Assembly (NCBI RefSeq): GCF_050624435.1
Contig: NC_134534.1
Location: 67,355,501 to 67,419,500 of the forward strand
Reading direction: 5' to 3'
Length of the DNA: 64,000 bases
Source of the DNA: Tenrec ecaudatus
Lineage: Eukaryota; Chordata; Mammalia; Afrosoricida; Tenrecidae
Shown here: in pieces, positions 10,565 to 20,527 of the stretch
Position numbering within the stretch: position 1 is the stretch's first letter
Layout: the number at the start of each line of letters is the position of its first letter
Notes under the pieces: generated by a model
Told to the model about the DNA's origin: nothing
Databases searched by the model: none
What the model saw: only the letters and a program-made list of their open reading frames with translations
Program-made: the position numbers and the translations under genes

Positions 10565-12560
10565 CCATAATTTTAAAATTAATTTTATTTGGGCTCTTAC
10601 AACTCTTATCACAACCCATACTTATATCCGTTATGTCAAACACATTTGTACATCTGTTGCCATCATCATTTTCAAAACATTTTCTTTCTACTTGAGCCTT
10701 TGGTATCAGTTCCTCATTTTCCCCTCTGCTACCCCCCCTCCCTCATGAACCCTTGATAACTTATAAAATTTGCCCCCATGTCTTACACAGACCGCTGTCT
10801 CCTTTCACCCACTTTTCTGTTGTCCGTCCCTCTAGGAAGGGGTTATATGTAGATCATCGTGATCAGTTCCTCCTTGCTCCCCCTACCTTCCCCTTACCTT
10901 CCTGGTATCTCTAGTCTCATTATTGGTCCTGAAGGTTTATCTTTCCTGGATTCTTGTGTTTTGATCTCTTGGAAGTGTACATTCTCTGGTCTAGTCAGCT
11001 TTGTAAAATAGAATTGAGATCATGATGTGTGTGTGGGCGGGGAGGATCATTAAAGTACTAGAGGAAAGTTGTATGTTTCAATGGTGCTATACTGCACGTT
11101 GACTGGCTCGCCTCTTCCTCTGACACTTCTGTAAGAGGATGCCCAATTGCCTATAGATGAGCTTTGGATTTCCACTGGGCATGGTGCCCCTCCATTCACA
11201 TTGATATGATTTTTTGTTCTGGGTCTTTGCTGCCTGATACCTGATCCTATCTATACTTCATGATCCCACAGGCTGGTATGCTTCTTCCATGTGGACTTTG
11301 TTGCTTCTCGACTAGATGGCCGCTTATTTACCTTCAAGCCTTTAAGACCCCAGACGCTATATCTTTTGATAGCTGGACACCTTCAGCTTTCTTCACCGCA
11401 TTTGCTTATGCACACTCTTTGTCTTCAGTGATCATGTTGGGAAGGTGACTTTCATAAAGTGTCAGTATTCTTGCATTGAGGGAATACTGGAATTGAGGTC
11501 CAATGTTCATCTCCTTAATACTTAACATATAAATATAAGTACATAGATCTATCTCCCTGTTGTTATATAAAAATATATTTACATATGTACATGCCTGTTT
11601 TCAGACCTCTGTAAATTTCTTTTGTCTCCTAGTTCTTTCCTCTATTTCCTTTTACTTTCCTCTTGTCCCACTATCATGTTCAGCCTTCAAGCAGGTTTCA
11701 GTAATTCTTCTCAGTTACGTTGCCCTTGATCTAGCCCTACCAGGCCTCCTACACCCTTCTCATCATTGATTTTAGATCACTTGCTGTTCCCTTGTCCCTA
11801 GGTTGGTTGACACCCCCTTCCTTTCTTCTGCCTCCTCCTTTCCCATGTACCACCTGAACTATCAGTCCCGTTGTTTTCTCCTGGGAATTGTTTATCCCAC
11901 CTATCTTATCTAGTTAGACCTGCAGAGATAATAATAAACACAAAAGCAAGGCAAAGCCGAACAGAACAACAAAGGAGGACAAAACAAAAAAAACCCAGAA
12001 TAACAACAACTAAAAACAAAAAAAAAGGAAAAACCTATAAATAGTTCCAGGTATTTTTTTGATCGTTAGGAGTGTTTTCCAGTTGAGTCTGGTGGGGTGC
12101 CATGCTCTGGTTCCAACGTCTATTTTGGTATTCCCTGGGGACTTCGATGCTTTGCTCCTCTTGCTGCTCTGTTGTTTCACCCCAGTGTGGTGGGGTCAGA
12201 TCAGGCACAATTCCCTCATTGTGTCTCCAGTGTTAGTCCCTGTGACACTATGGGTCAGTGAGGGATATCTGTGTCTCCTGGTGCCCCCTCCTTACCCCGC
12301 CCATGGTCCTCTGTGTGCATTGGCTGCTCTAAGCAGGAATATCATCCTCGGGGCTTGGTGAGCCAGGATGTGTTCCACTCTCTCTCCTTTCCTCTGTGTT
12401 TGTGCCTGTGTGCTCTGATCTGATATGCCCCTCTTCCTAGCGGTAGCTTCAGTGCTGTCATCTGAAGTGTATTCTTCTGAGGTGGGGTGGGATGAGTAGT
12501 TCATGTAGTTGGGATTGGGACCTCTCTTTTGGTTCCCTGCTATGTGCCAGTGTGATACTG
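10565..12560 (-). repeat. Afrotherian L1-type 3' UTR, long copy A, antisense
   Basis: About 2 kb that parallels copy B (20528-22335) almost throughout: inverted tail, 'ACTTTTCTGTTGTCC', 'GGTTATATGTAGATC', 'AGCCTTTAAGACCCCA', an A-rich zone (11935-12045) and a 'GGGGTGCCATGCTCTGG' block. No ORF2 remnant is included, so the copy is 5'-truncated within a very long 3' UTR if it is L1. An alternative is another afrotherian retroelement with a long noncoding 3' part. Confidence 0.6.
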
Positions 12561-12859
12561 CTACTGCTGATTTTACCTCTCTTACAACTATCCTTCAGGA
12601 AAATGTTATTTTTTTCTTAAACTTGTTTATGGATCCTTGCTGTTATATTGACAAGATAACCCATTGCGTCCATTTTCTGTGCCTTTGAAAATAACTGATC
12701 TTATAGTCTTGAGTGCCTTTCCCTTTTCCCAGTTAACCTGAATGACTTTTATTTTTTGTTTTTCTTTTTAAATAGTTAAGCAAAGGGTCACTATAAAGAA
12801 TGAAGAAAAGACTGAAGTAGATGTCTATGAAACTTGTTCTTACAGTGTAGTTGTTACAG
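12561..12859. other. Unassigned sequence between two LINEs
   Basis: AT-rich with no recognised element; part may be the 5' continuation of one of the flanking LINE copies. Confidence 0.3.
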
Positions 12860-14090
12860 TGTAGCTAAAGCAAATGGAAGAAATGACGAAGTCAAAGAGC
12901 CAAATAGAACATTTCAAAGGATAGCTCAAGAAGAAAAATTAAAATATTACAGTGAAACATGCAAAGACCTGGAGTTAGAAAGGCAAAAAGGAAGAATACA
13001 TTTAGCAGATGTTAAGCTGGGAGAACTGGAAAAAATATTTAAGCCTATTGGAATATTGAAGGATTTCATGGGCAAAAGATTAAATAATGCAAGAAACATT
13101 AAAAGAAGATAGAAGGAATACACAGTCACTGCATCAAAAAAAAAATGACCATTAACCATGTCAAATTTTACATGTGATGAAGAACCAATAGCATTGTAAG
13201 TAAAAATCCAAGGTGTGATGTGCAAGCATTAGCAACAAAGAAGACTCTAGAATATCAACTGAAATGTTTCCAAACTGATGAAGCATTGGAAGCACTCACT
13301 GGAAGATTTAGAAGACAGCTACATGGCCAACTGACTTGAAGAGGTTCTAATTTGTGCCCATTGCAAAGAAAGGTAGCCCAACAGGATGTGAATTAGCAAA
13401 AAATATCATTAATATCACATGCAAGTAAAATTTGAATGAAGATAATTTTAAAATGTCTGTAGCAGTACATCAATGGGGAGTTGCTAGAAATTCAATTTGG
13501 ATACAGAAGGACATACAGTAAGGGATATCAACAATGATATCAGATCGTTCTGGGCTGAAGGCAGAGAATACCAGAAGCATATTTACTTGTGTTGTATTGA
13601 CTAAACAAAGACCTTCAGCTGTGTGGGCCACACGAAACATAGCCTCGAGAAGAATGGGAGTTCGAAAACATGTGATTGTGCTTATGTGGAGCCTGTAAAT
13701 GGACCAAGAGACAGTGGTGTGAACAGAACAAGGGATGCTGCATGGTTTACAACCAAGAAACGTTTGCATCAGTTTTGTATCCTCATGAATAAGCATACTT
13801 ATTCAATCTGCATACTAATTAAATAATTGGTAAAACTGGACTATATAAAGACAACTGCAGCACTAGGATTGGAGGAAGATCTTTTAACAACATGGGATAC
13901 ATATAAGGGTTGGAGGAAGATTTTTTAACAACATGGGATATACATAAGGATTGGAGGAAGATTTTTTAACAACATGGGATATACATAGGGATTGGAGGAA
14001 GATCTTTTAACAACATGAGACATACATATGACACCACCTTGTATGCTGTAAGTGAGAGGCCATGAAGCGCTGTTGATAAAAATCACATGA
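12860..14090 (+). repeat. RTE/BovB-type LINE, sense, interrupted 5' part
   Basis: Runs from a lysine-rich region between endonuclease and RT, through the RT fingers ('CCCATTGCAAAGAAAGGTAG', 13357) to the stretch just past the RT catalytic motif. It resumes after foreign insertions at 15257-15475. An open frame of 92 codons at 12834-13112 is a leftover of the linker. Multiple stops. It contains a 41-bp tandem repeat and is followed by a mariner insertion. Confidence 0.8.
13868..14030 (+). repeat. 41-bp minisatellite inside the RTE reverse-transcriptase region
   Basis: Four copies, marked by GGAGGAAGA at 13871, 13912, 13953 and 13994, each followed by TTTTAACAACATGRGA. The unit corresponds to the stretch that in intact RTE encodes GGR.INN.RYADD, the RT active-site approach. 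The single-copy equivalent in the second sense element is at about 28200-28240. Confidence 0.92.
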
Positions 14091-14091
14091 G

Positions 14092-15171
14092 GGGTAGCCC
14101 AAAATAACCAGAGCAGAGCTGTGCTGGGCAGAGTTCTGTAGTACACAGTTTTCCTGCTAAGCGAGCATCAAGCGCTTTGCTTTGAGTTAGTACACCCAGT
14201 GGCATCACCTGGAAATGTTCTCTTTGGTCGCAGCGAATTTTTTCATAAAAACAATTTCACTCAAACCTCGTTTTTGTGATGGCCAATTTAAGAGAACAGT
14301 GTGTGGCTATGAAATTTTGTTTACTGCTCAGGAAAGATGCCGCAGAAACTGTTGTGTTGAACACAGCTGACAAGGATAGTGCTATGGGAAAAACTCAAGT
14401 GTACGAATATTTTCTCATTTCAAAAAAGATGAAATGTCTATTGATGACAAACCTCATTCTGAACACCCATCAAGTTCCCGAACATATGAAGATGTTGACA
14501 GAATTTGTGCACCTGTGCTCAAAGACCGACAACAGACCACTGAAGAGATGGGGAAGTTGTCTGGACTATCTTGGAACTCGGTTTAGCAAATTTTAACAGA
14601 TTTGGGAACGAGAAGGGTCACTGTGCCTCAGCTTCTGACTGACCAGGAAAAAGAGCATCAAGTGGAAACATGCTGTGCTTTGAAAGAACAGCTCCAAAGT
14701 GAACCAGACTTTCCCCCCAAGGTCATTACTGCTGAGAAGACATGGTGCTAGTCTCATAACCACAAGCAAACATAAATCAAGCCAGTGGACGATGTTATTT
14801 TAACTTAACCCCATAAAAAAGCTCATTAAGTGAAATCAAAGATCAAGACAATGCTCATTTAGGGTTTGGTTTTATGTAAGGAGGATAGTGCATTTAGAGT
14901 TTGTTCCCCCAGGTCAGACTGTTAATCACGTTTTCTACTTAGAGGTTCTGGAAATATTGTATAATAGTGTGTGACCAAAAAAAGGCCTGATTTGTGGCAG
15001 ACTGGCAACTGGTTTTGTCACCACCACAATGCACCTGCTCACGCAGCCATCTCAGTGTGTCAGTTTTTGACAAAATATAGCATACCTCCCATGCCCCATA
15101 CACCTTACTCCGTGTGACTTCTTTTTGTTTCTGAGAATGAGCAGGAACATGAAAAGACAGTGATTTGACAA
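14092..15171 (+). mobile_element. Mariner (Tc1/mariner) transposon with dead transposase
   Basis: Begins near GGGGTAGCCCAAAATAACC and opens with ATG at 14279 (MANLREQCVAMKFCLLLRKD), a mariner helix-turn-helix start. Further on come the D-containing block (degraded to 'EKTWC-stop' near 14735), the 'HNAPAH' equivalent near 15025 (CACCACAATGCACCTGCTCA), and 'PHAPYTLLRVTSF' near 15095, the inverse-decayed form of the P-x-PYSPDLAPCDFF block, ending with the RMSRNMK-type region at 15140. Stops and frameshifts are numerous. The 3' end and terminal repeat are missing, replaced by an AfroSINE piece. Transposase normally spans about 345 residues. Confidence 0.85.
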
Positions 15172-15256
15172 TGTAATGGAGCTACTGGTGGTTTTGAACT
15201 GCCAACCTGTGGACCACAGCTCAACTTGTAACCACTACACGACCAGAACTCCATCA
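15172..15256 (-). repeat. AfroSINE fragment, antisense
   Basis: 'GGTGGTTTTGAACTGCCAAC' (15187) to 'ACCACTACACGACCAGAACT' (15230), the inverted 5' half of the SINE. It sits at the junction between the mariner and the RTE tail. Confidence 0.8.
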
Positions 15257-15475
15257 CAAGAGACTAGTCCCTGGGAAAAAAGCATCATGTTTGGTAAAGT
15301 AGAGGGTCAAGAAAAAGAGGAAGACTGAGTAGGATGGTTGATGCAGTGGCTGCAACAGTGGGCTCAAACATAACAATTATTAGGATGGCAGAGGACCAGG
15401 TAGTGCTGCTTCATGTTGTGCATAGGGTTACTCTGCATCTTAAAGGGCTCCAGGGCACCTTACCACCATAGCAAC
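15257..15475 (+). repeat. RTE/BovB-type LINE 3' end, sense
   Basis: 'ATGTTTGGTAAAGTAGAGGG' (15287), 'GTGGCTGCAACAGTGGGCTC' and 'CATAGGGTTACTCTGC' lead to a CACC...AACAACAG tail. It matches the inverse of the 3' ends at 59265 and 26453. Probably the 3' half of the element that starts at 12860. Confidence 0.8.
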
Positions 15476-15574
15476 AACAGCATCACCTGCACCAGTGATG
15501 TAACTCTCTCTCACATTTCTCTTTCCCTGTGCTCCTCAAATAATTGCCTATATTCCCTTGTTGCTATTTTTCTC

Positions 15575-15760
15575 TGTCAAGTTGATCCTGACTTGTGACC
15601 TTGCAGAATAGATCTGCATCTTGGGGTTTTCAAGGTTTTGACCTTTTAGAAACTAATCTCCAGGCCTATCTTTTGAATATATCAGCAAGGGTTTGAAAGG
15701 CCAATCTTTTGGCTAGTAGTGAGCCCTTAACCTTGAGTGCCATCCAATAACTCCCCATTC
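15575..15760 (-). repeat. AfroSINE, antisense, diverged
   Basis: 'CAAGTTGATCCTGACTTGTG' (15577) is the inverted tail; 'GTGAGCCCTTAACC' near 15720 the inverted head region. Confidence 0.6.
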
Positions 15761-15799
15761 TTCCCTAGCAACCTGAAAGTAAGTCTATCACAGCAGATG

Positions 15800-15930
15800 T
15801 TTCTGTTGTCCACCAGATCGTCAGCGCTAGGATGTAAGGGAGTGTATTCTCAGCACTTAGCACAGTCTGGCCTCCATGAGGGACCAGAAAATGTGTATTG
15901 ACATGAATTGAACTAACTCCATCTGCTCAA
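15800..15930 (+). repeat. L2 LINE 3' end
   Basis: 'TCTCAGCACTTAGCACAGTC' (15848) followed by 'TGTGTATTGACATGAATTGA' resembles the L2 3' end '...AGCACCTAGCACAGTGCC...TTGAATGAATGA'. Confidence 0.5.
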
Positions 15931-17270
15931 TAAATTCCTCGTTAAAAACAATTTCACAAAGCCACTGGTCAGTAAGATGATACTAAGTAGTCTGCTTCAG
16001 AATGAAAATTTGTATTTACAGTTATTTTTGCATCTTTATAGAAGACTGTCATCAAATGGGAAAAGCTATAGCGTCTCTTTTTAAAATTTCTTACTCTTGG
16101 CTTCTTGTCAGCGTTCACTTATCTTAGTAGGAGCAACACAAAGCCTTCCATATTTATTCTGTAGCTCACTAACCTTGTAATGATGTTGGTGTTATCATAG
16201 TTTCTTCTAAATTTGAGTAGGAATGGAACTGTAACCTGTGGAGGAAGACTCTTTTCTCTTGAAATTTGTGCAAACAGCAGGAAGCTTAGAATAAAGACCT
16301 GAATCAGTAGCTCTGCCCTCAATGCGATCTTCACTAGGCATTGTTCGCACTAGCCATTCTTGCTTGAAGTATTACTACCAATGATTTGTCTACATTTAAA
16401 GATGAGACCATGGATTTCTAGCTTCTCTGAAACATTATAAATATCTTGCAACAGCGAACCATCATTCTTGTATTATAATTAGCTTGAGTTGAAGAGCAAA
16501 TGGCCCATTTGTGAAGGCATGTGCTCTCTTTTGTCTGTCTCCCGCCCCCCTCCCCACCTTCCCTCTGCCCCACCCCCCGCTGTCTCAGATCTGTCTTTCA
16601 CACGTCCTTGCCCCTGGAGGCCTTGCCCTTTGCCAACCACATCGCAGTTGTGGACGCTGGTCCTGGAGTCAGTGCTGACCTTAGATACTTACCTAGGAGT
16701 TTCAATATTGCTGAGGCTCCAAGATGCAGAAGATGGTACAATTAAAGAAAGTAGGGGAGTGTGACCAAGTAATTGGACCAATGTGAGAAAACGATCATTA
16801 CTGCAAGACAGAACACATTTCTAAATGGTATGAGGGCAACGCTATCGCGTAGACTTTTCCTACCATACCGAGACAAGCAGAGCTACCTACACCATGACGA
16901 GTCAGGCACAGATTGTTCAAAGCACTAAGCGGGAATTTACCCACCTGATCTCTATTAGTGTTAATAAGAACCACCCTCCAAGGTGTTTGTCCATGAATAT
17001 TTATGCAATCAGAAAGAAAAATGCACAGCCGTGTATAACCCAGCTAGACATTATTTAATTATAGCCGAGTCTCAAGTTTTGCTCAATTGCAGTGCAATGA
17101 TCGCATTTAGAAACTTCTCTCTCTCGCTCCATTTCTGGGCATTTTTTTTTTTTTGTAAATAAAGGAACATTAACTGAGAAAAGTTACAGCATCACATACT
17201 TGAAAGAGAATAAAAAGTAAAAAAATTGTGTTTAGTTTGTCTTCTGGCACTATTTCTTTGCTTTCAGTTT
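15931..17270. other. Unassigned noncoding sequence
   Basis: Nothing recognised apart from a C-rich stretch at 16540-16580 and a T run near 17142. Confidence 0.5.
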
Positions 17271-17271
17271 C

Positions 17272-17620
17272 CTTGAGGCTTGCTTATATATTATTGATTG
17301 ATTGATTGATTGATTGAGGGTATAAATCTCTCCAAGATTAGAAAATCTCATCTTTGAGGCTTGCTTATTTATTTATTTTTTGAGGCTGTATATTTCTCAA
17401 AGATCAGAAAACCTCATCGTTTTTATCATTTTACTCAGGGCTCATAAATCTTATAACAATCCATCATTCAATTGTATTAAGCACACTTGTACATATATTG
17501 CCATCAACAAGAAAACCTCATCTTTCTGAGTGGTGGCTGGCTGGTGGGTTTGAAGTACCAACCTTGCTGTTAGAATCCCAATACCTAATCCTCTAGTTCA
17601 CCGGAGCACCTGTCTTTATC
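17272..17620 (-). repeat. AfroSINE, antisense, with internal duplication and L1 insertion
   Basis: A segment TTGAGGCTTGCTTAT...CTCATC occurs twice (17272-17354 and 17355-17418); the first copy holds a (TGAT) run at 17295-17318. The SINE then breaks at 17418 for a short LINE insertion and resumes at 17523 with 'TTTCTGAGTGGTGGCTGGCT' and ends near 'CACCGGAGCACC'. Confidence 0.75.
17419..17510 (-). repeat. Very short L1-type 3' end inserted in an AfroSINE
   Basis: 92 bp of the inverted tail ('GTACATATATTGCCATCAAC'). It is flanked by the 12-bp direct repeat GAAAACCTCATC at 17407-17418 and 17511-17522, a clean target-site duplication. This shows that the family moves by target-primed reverse transcription. 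Confidence 0.9.
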
Positions 17621-17689
17621 CAAAGAACAGTGTAACACCTAATCTTTTAAGTCTTGGGAATGCCGTGGACCTTCAATGAGATTGTATGT

Positions 17690-18035
17690 GTTTTCTATGG
17701 CGGCTAAAACGAAGCACCACACATTTGAGAATTTAAGATGACCGATTTTATTCTTTCCCAATCGGGACACTAGAAGCCCCAAATCCAGGTCACTGCGATG
17801 TTGTGCTCCTTTAGAAGGTGCTGGTGTTTTCTGGATATTATTGCCATCCTTGGGTTTTTAGCCGTATCATTCTACTTTCTGCCTCCCTTGACACATGGCG
17901 TTCTTCCCTGCGTCCTAACTACTTCCTTTAAGGGATACATCAATGATTGGATTTAGATCCTGCCTCATCCAGAATTCTCTCATCCTTCAATTATGTCTGC
18001 AAAGACCTTTTGCCAAATAAAAATACACTCATGGA
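17690..18035 (-). repeat. MaLR-type LTR (MLT1/MST-like), antisense
   Basis: The order 'TATGGCGGCTAAAACGAAGC', 'TTTTATTCTTTCCC', 'ACTAGAAGCCCCAAATCC', 'GGATTTAGATCCTGCCTC' and 'TATGTCTGCAAAGACC' matches the inverse of ancient mammalian MLT1/MST LTRs as I know them. Subfamily not determined. Confidence 0.5.
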
Positions 18036-18077
18036 CAAGCCGAGGTTTTCAGCATGTTTTAATGCAGTTTTTGTGGT

Positions 18078-18195
18078 ACTCAAACATCACAATAATTGTG
18101 AGGACGGTGCAGGACCACGTGGTGTCGTGCTCTGTGGTCCATAGGGTCACTGTGAGCCAGAACTGACTCGACAGCCCCTAGAAACCATGCAGGGT
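18078..18195 (+). repeat. RTE/BovB-type LINE 3' tail, sense
   Basis: 'TACTCAAACATCACAATAAT', 'GACGGTGCAGGACCACGTGG' and 'GTCCATAGGGTCACTGTGAG' followed by CCAGAACTGACTCGACAG. The tail is shared with AfroSINEs. Confidence 0.75.
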
Positions 18196-18204
18196 ATGTG
18201 AGGG

Positions 18205-18320
18205 TCCCATGGAGTGCCCTGGCGTCAGCGTTCGTCTGCTTACCAAATTATCAGTGGTTTGAACCCACCTGTCTTGTCACTCTGTAGGAGAAAGAGGTGG
18301 CAGTCGACTGTTGTGATGAT
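18205..18320 (+). repeat. AfroSINE 5' half, sense
   Basis: 'GGAGTGCCCTGGCGTCAGCG' (18211) and 'CAGTGGTTTGAACCCACCTG' (18252) fit the tRNA-derived head; the 3' half is absent. Confidence 0.65.
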
Positions 18321-19978
18321 GAGAATCAAATGATTACTTTATTATAGGATCTTTCTGAGAACCTAAAAATCCTATACGTTCTGTGAGCTGTTATGTACTC
18401 TATTTTATGACACAGGCTGAAGTAGGGATTTACAGTACCCATTTTATGGAATTGTAGAACTGAGGTGACCCTACAGACATAGTCTGGTTCCAGTAGTAAT
18501 TGGATCAAAAACTTCCAGTCTCGATCTATCTAATTCGATTCTTCTTGGCATGTAGGGTCCTCAGTATACCTACCGTCAGTGCTGCTTTAATTTCTGCTCT
18601 GATTTGAGAACTCTAATAGTCAATGAGAGAATGCCCTATTCTTTAAAACATGACATTGCCTATCAATTCCCTGTTAATGAGCATCTCGTATGGTGTTTAA
18701 ATTGCAACGTTAAAGAACTGAAAAGAAATACGTGGTTTTCTCACTATCTGAAAACAGAGCATTCCTGGGAAACCATTCTTACTGGTGTAAGGTGAAGACA
18801 GAATCAGCAGTCATTTCCATGGGAAATGTTTAAAAGTTCCCAGACTCCAGAAGAAAATCCATCAAGCCATACCAAAAACAAAACAAAACAAAACATGGAA
18901 AACCTAAAATTGCACGAACCTATAGTGTTTGCAGACACAGTGCAAAATGACAGTGGCTTGATTGAGGCGCTGAATGTAGTTCTTGGGGAAGTGGCTTAGT
19001 GATACTGTCACCACTGCTCTGGTTTTAATGGTTTGCAACAAAGCACAAATGCCCCCCCACTAAAAGCAAAACTCCTTTTAGGATTTATTTTGTTGAACAG
19101 AAATAGGTACTGAACTAGGGCTTTTGTAAAAGTGAAATGATATAGGCAAAGTTTTGAAAAGTGAGAGATCCCTGAGCCATGTTGAAGCTCATACACTTGT
19201 AATGTTGTTGATGTTGACACTACCGTAATGGTACTGTCCAGTAGAGTAGGTTCTGACGACAGTGACCCAAGGCGTAACAGAACAGAAACTACCCAGGCCT
19301 GCCACATCCCCAGAGCCGATTGTCCTGGGCTTTCTTTAGTCATTCGGATGACAAATGGGATACTCGCTCCCTTAAGTTGATAAATCTTTTGACTAGAGAG
19401 CCTTGAAATATTTCTGTCACAAATTGATGTCTATTTTAGCAACATATCATGCAAATTAGTTCAACATTCTACATACTAATTTGTTAACACTGTGTAAGTA
19501 CTGCTTCAATTCAATATAATAGAATTTTAATTACATAAATAAAGTTTTTATCTACTGTCATCTGGTTTTGATTTCTTCATTTTTATTATTAGATTCCTTC
19601 GTCAATATTATGTAATTCAGCTGTGGCTCTACTAAAATGTCTACTTTTACTCTTAACGAATGGAAGATCAGACGGTAGCCTTAAATATATGCATCCTGCT
19701 TCTTTTCATCTGGTATGTCATTAGTTAAAACTAAGGATGGTTGTGATGTGTAATGAAAATGCAGATTCATAACATGATTAGCTTTATGTAAAACAAATTT
19801 TAAGTGCCCCAGGGTTTAAATACATTACCCTGGATCTGCGCCATGTTGTGTATATAAAGTGCTTTTTAGATTGGTAAGAGTCTAGAATGGACCTATTAAC
19901 TGAAATATCAATAAATCCCCAAACGACACATGGAAGGAGACAATTAAAAATGGTGTCTGCATACTCATAGAGCAGTGT

Positions 19979-20020
<42 letters not shown>

Positions 20021-20212
20021 TGGGGATGTATGTGAGCATGCACCTAATACAATGGGATATTCTCAAGAAGTTCAAAAAGAGGAAAGACTAAAAAAGGAGT
20101 GGAACTATTCAAAGCTATTTCTGAAGTGTCAGCATCATTAGGATCCAAGCCTGTAAATTGTTGGCTTTAGAGGAAATGCTATAAAGATAGCGTTAATAAG
20201 TCATGCTCTCCT
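18321..20212. other. Unassigned sequence with TG microsatellite at 19979-20020
   Basis: No gene signal. About 20 TG units at 19979-20020 and an AAAAC run near 18877-18896. Confidence 0.5.
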
Positions 20213-20433
20213 TCAACTGGTCACCATCAGATCCTTTCCAGTTCGTGGCAGCCACACGTGTGTCAGAGGAGAACTGTGTCACCTGGGGTTTAACATTGTG
20301 ATCTCATGGAAAGTAATGGAAGTCGAGAACAGAGCTTTTCTTTTCAAGTGCCTCTGGGTGGATTCGAACCTCCAATCTTTTGGTGAGAGGCTGAGCAAGT
20401 TGACCGTCTGTGCTACTCACAGACTCCTCATAA
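20213..20433 (-). repeat. AfroSINE, antisense, full length
   Basis: 'GCCTCTGGGTGGATTCGAAC' (20349) is the inverted B-box region and 'TGTGCTACTCACAGACTCCT' the inverted head. This subfamily has a CAGAGCTTTTC middle. Confidence 0.8.
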
Positions 20434-20527
20434 AAAATGGATTCTATTTTTCTCTTTCTTTCAAAAACTCAACAGTGCCAATCCAGGTGCCCCTAAGTCA
20501 TTATAGACCGTGTCCGTTATCCCAGAC

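Noticed and set aside
13860..14040. Spaced repeats as a CRISPR-like array
   Set aside because: The four 41-bp units are directly tandem, without unique spacers, in mammalian DNA inside a LINE.
14276..14596. 106-codon mariner transposase frame as a working gene
   Set aside because: Real transposase ancestry, but the frame ends early and the catalytic region further on is full of stops, so it is annotated as part of a dead element.
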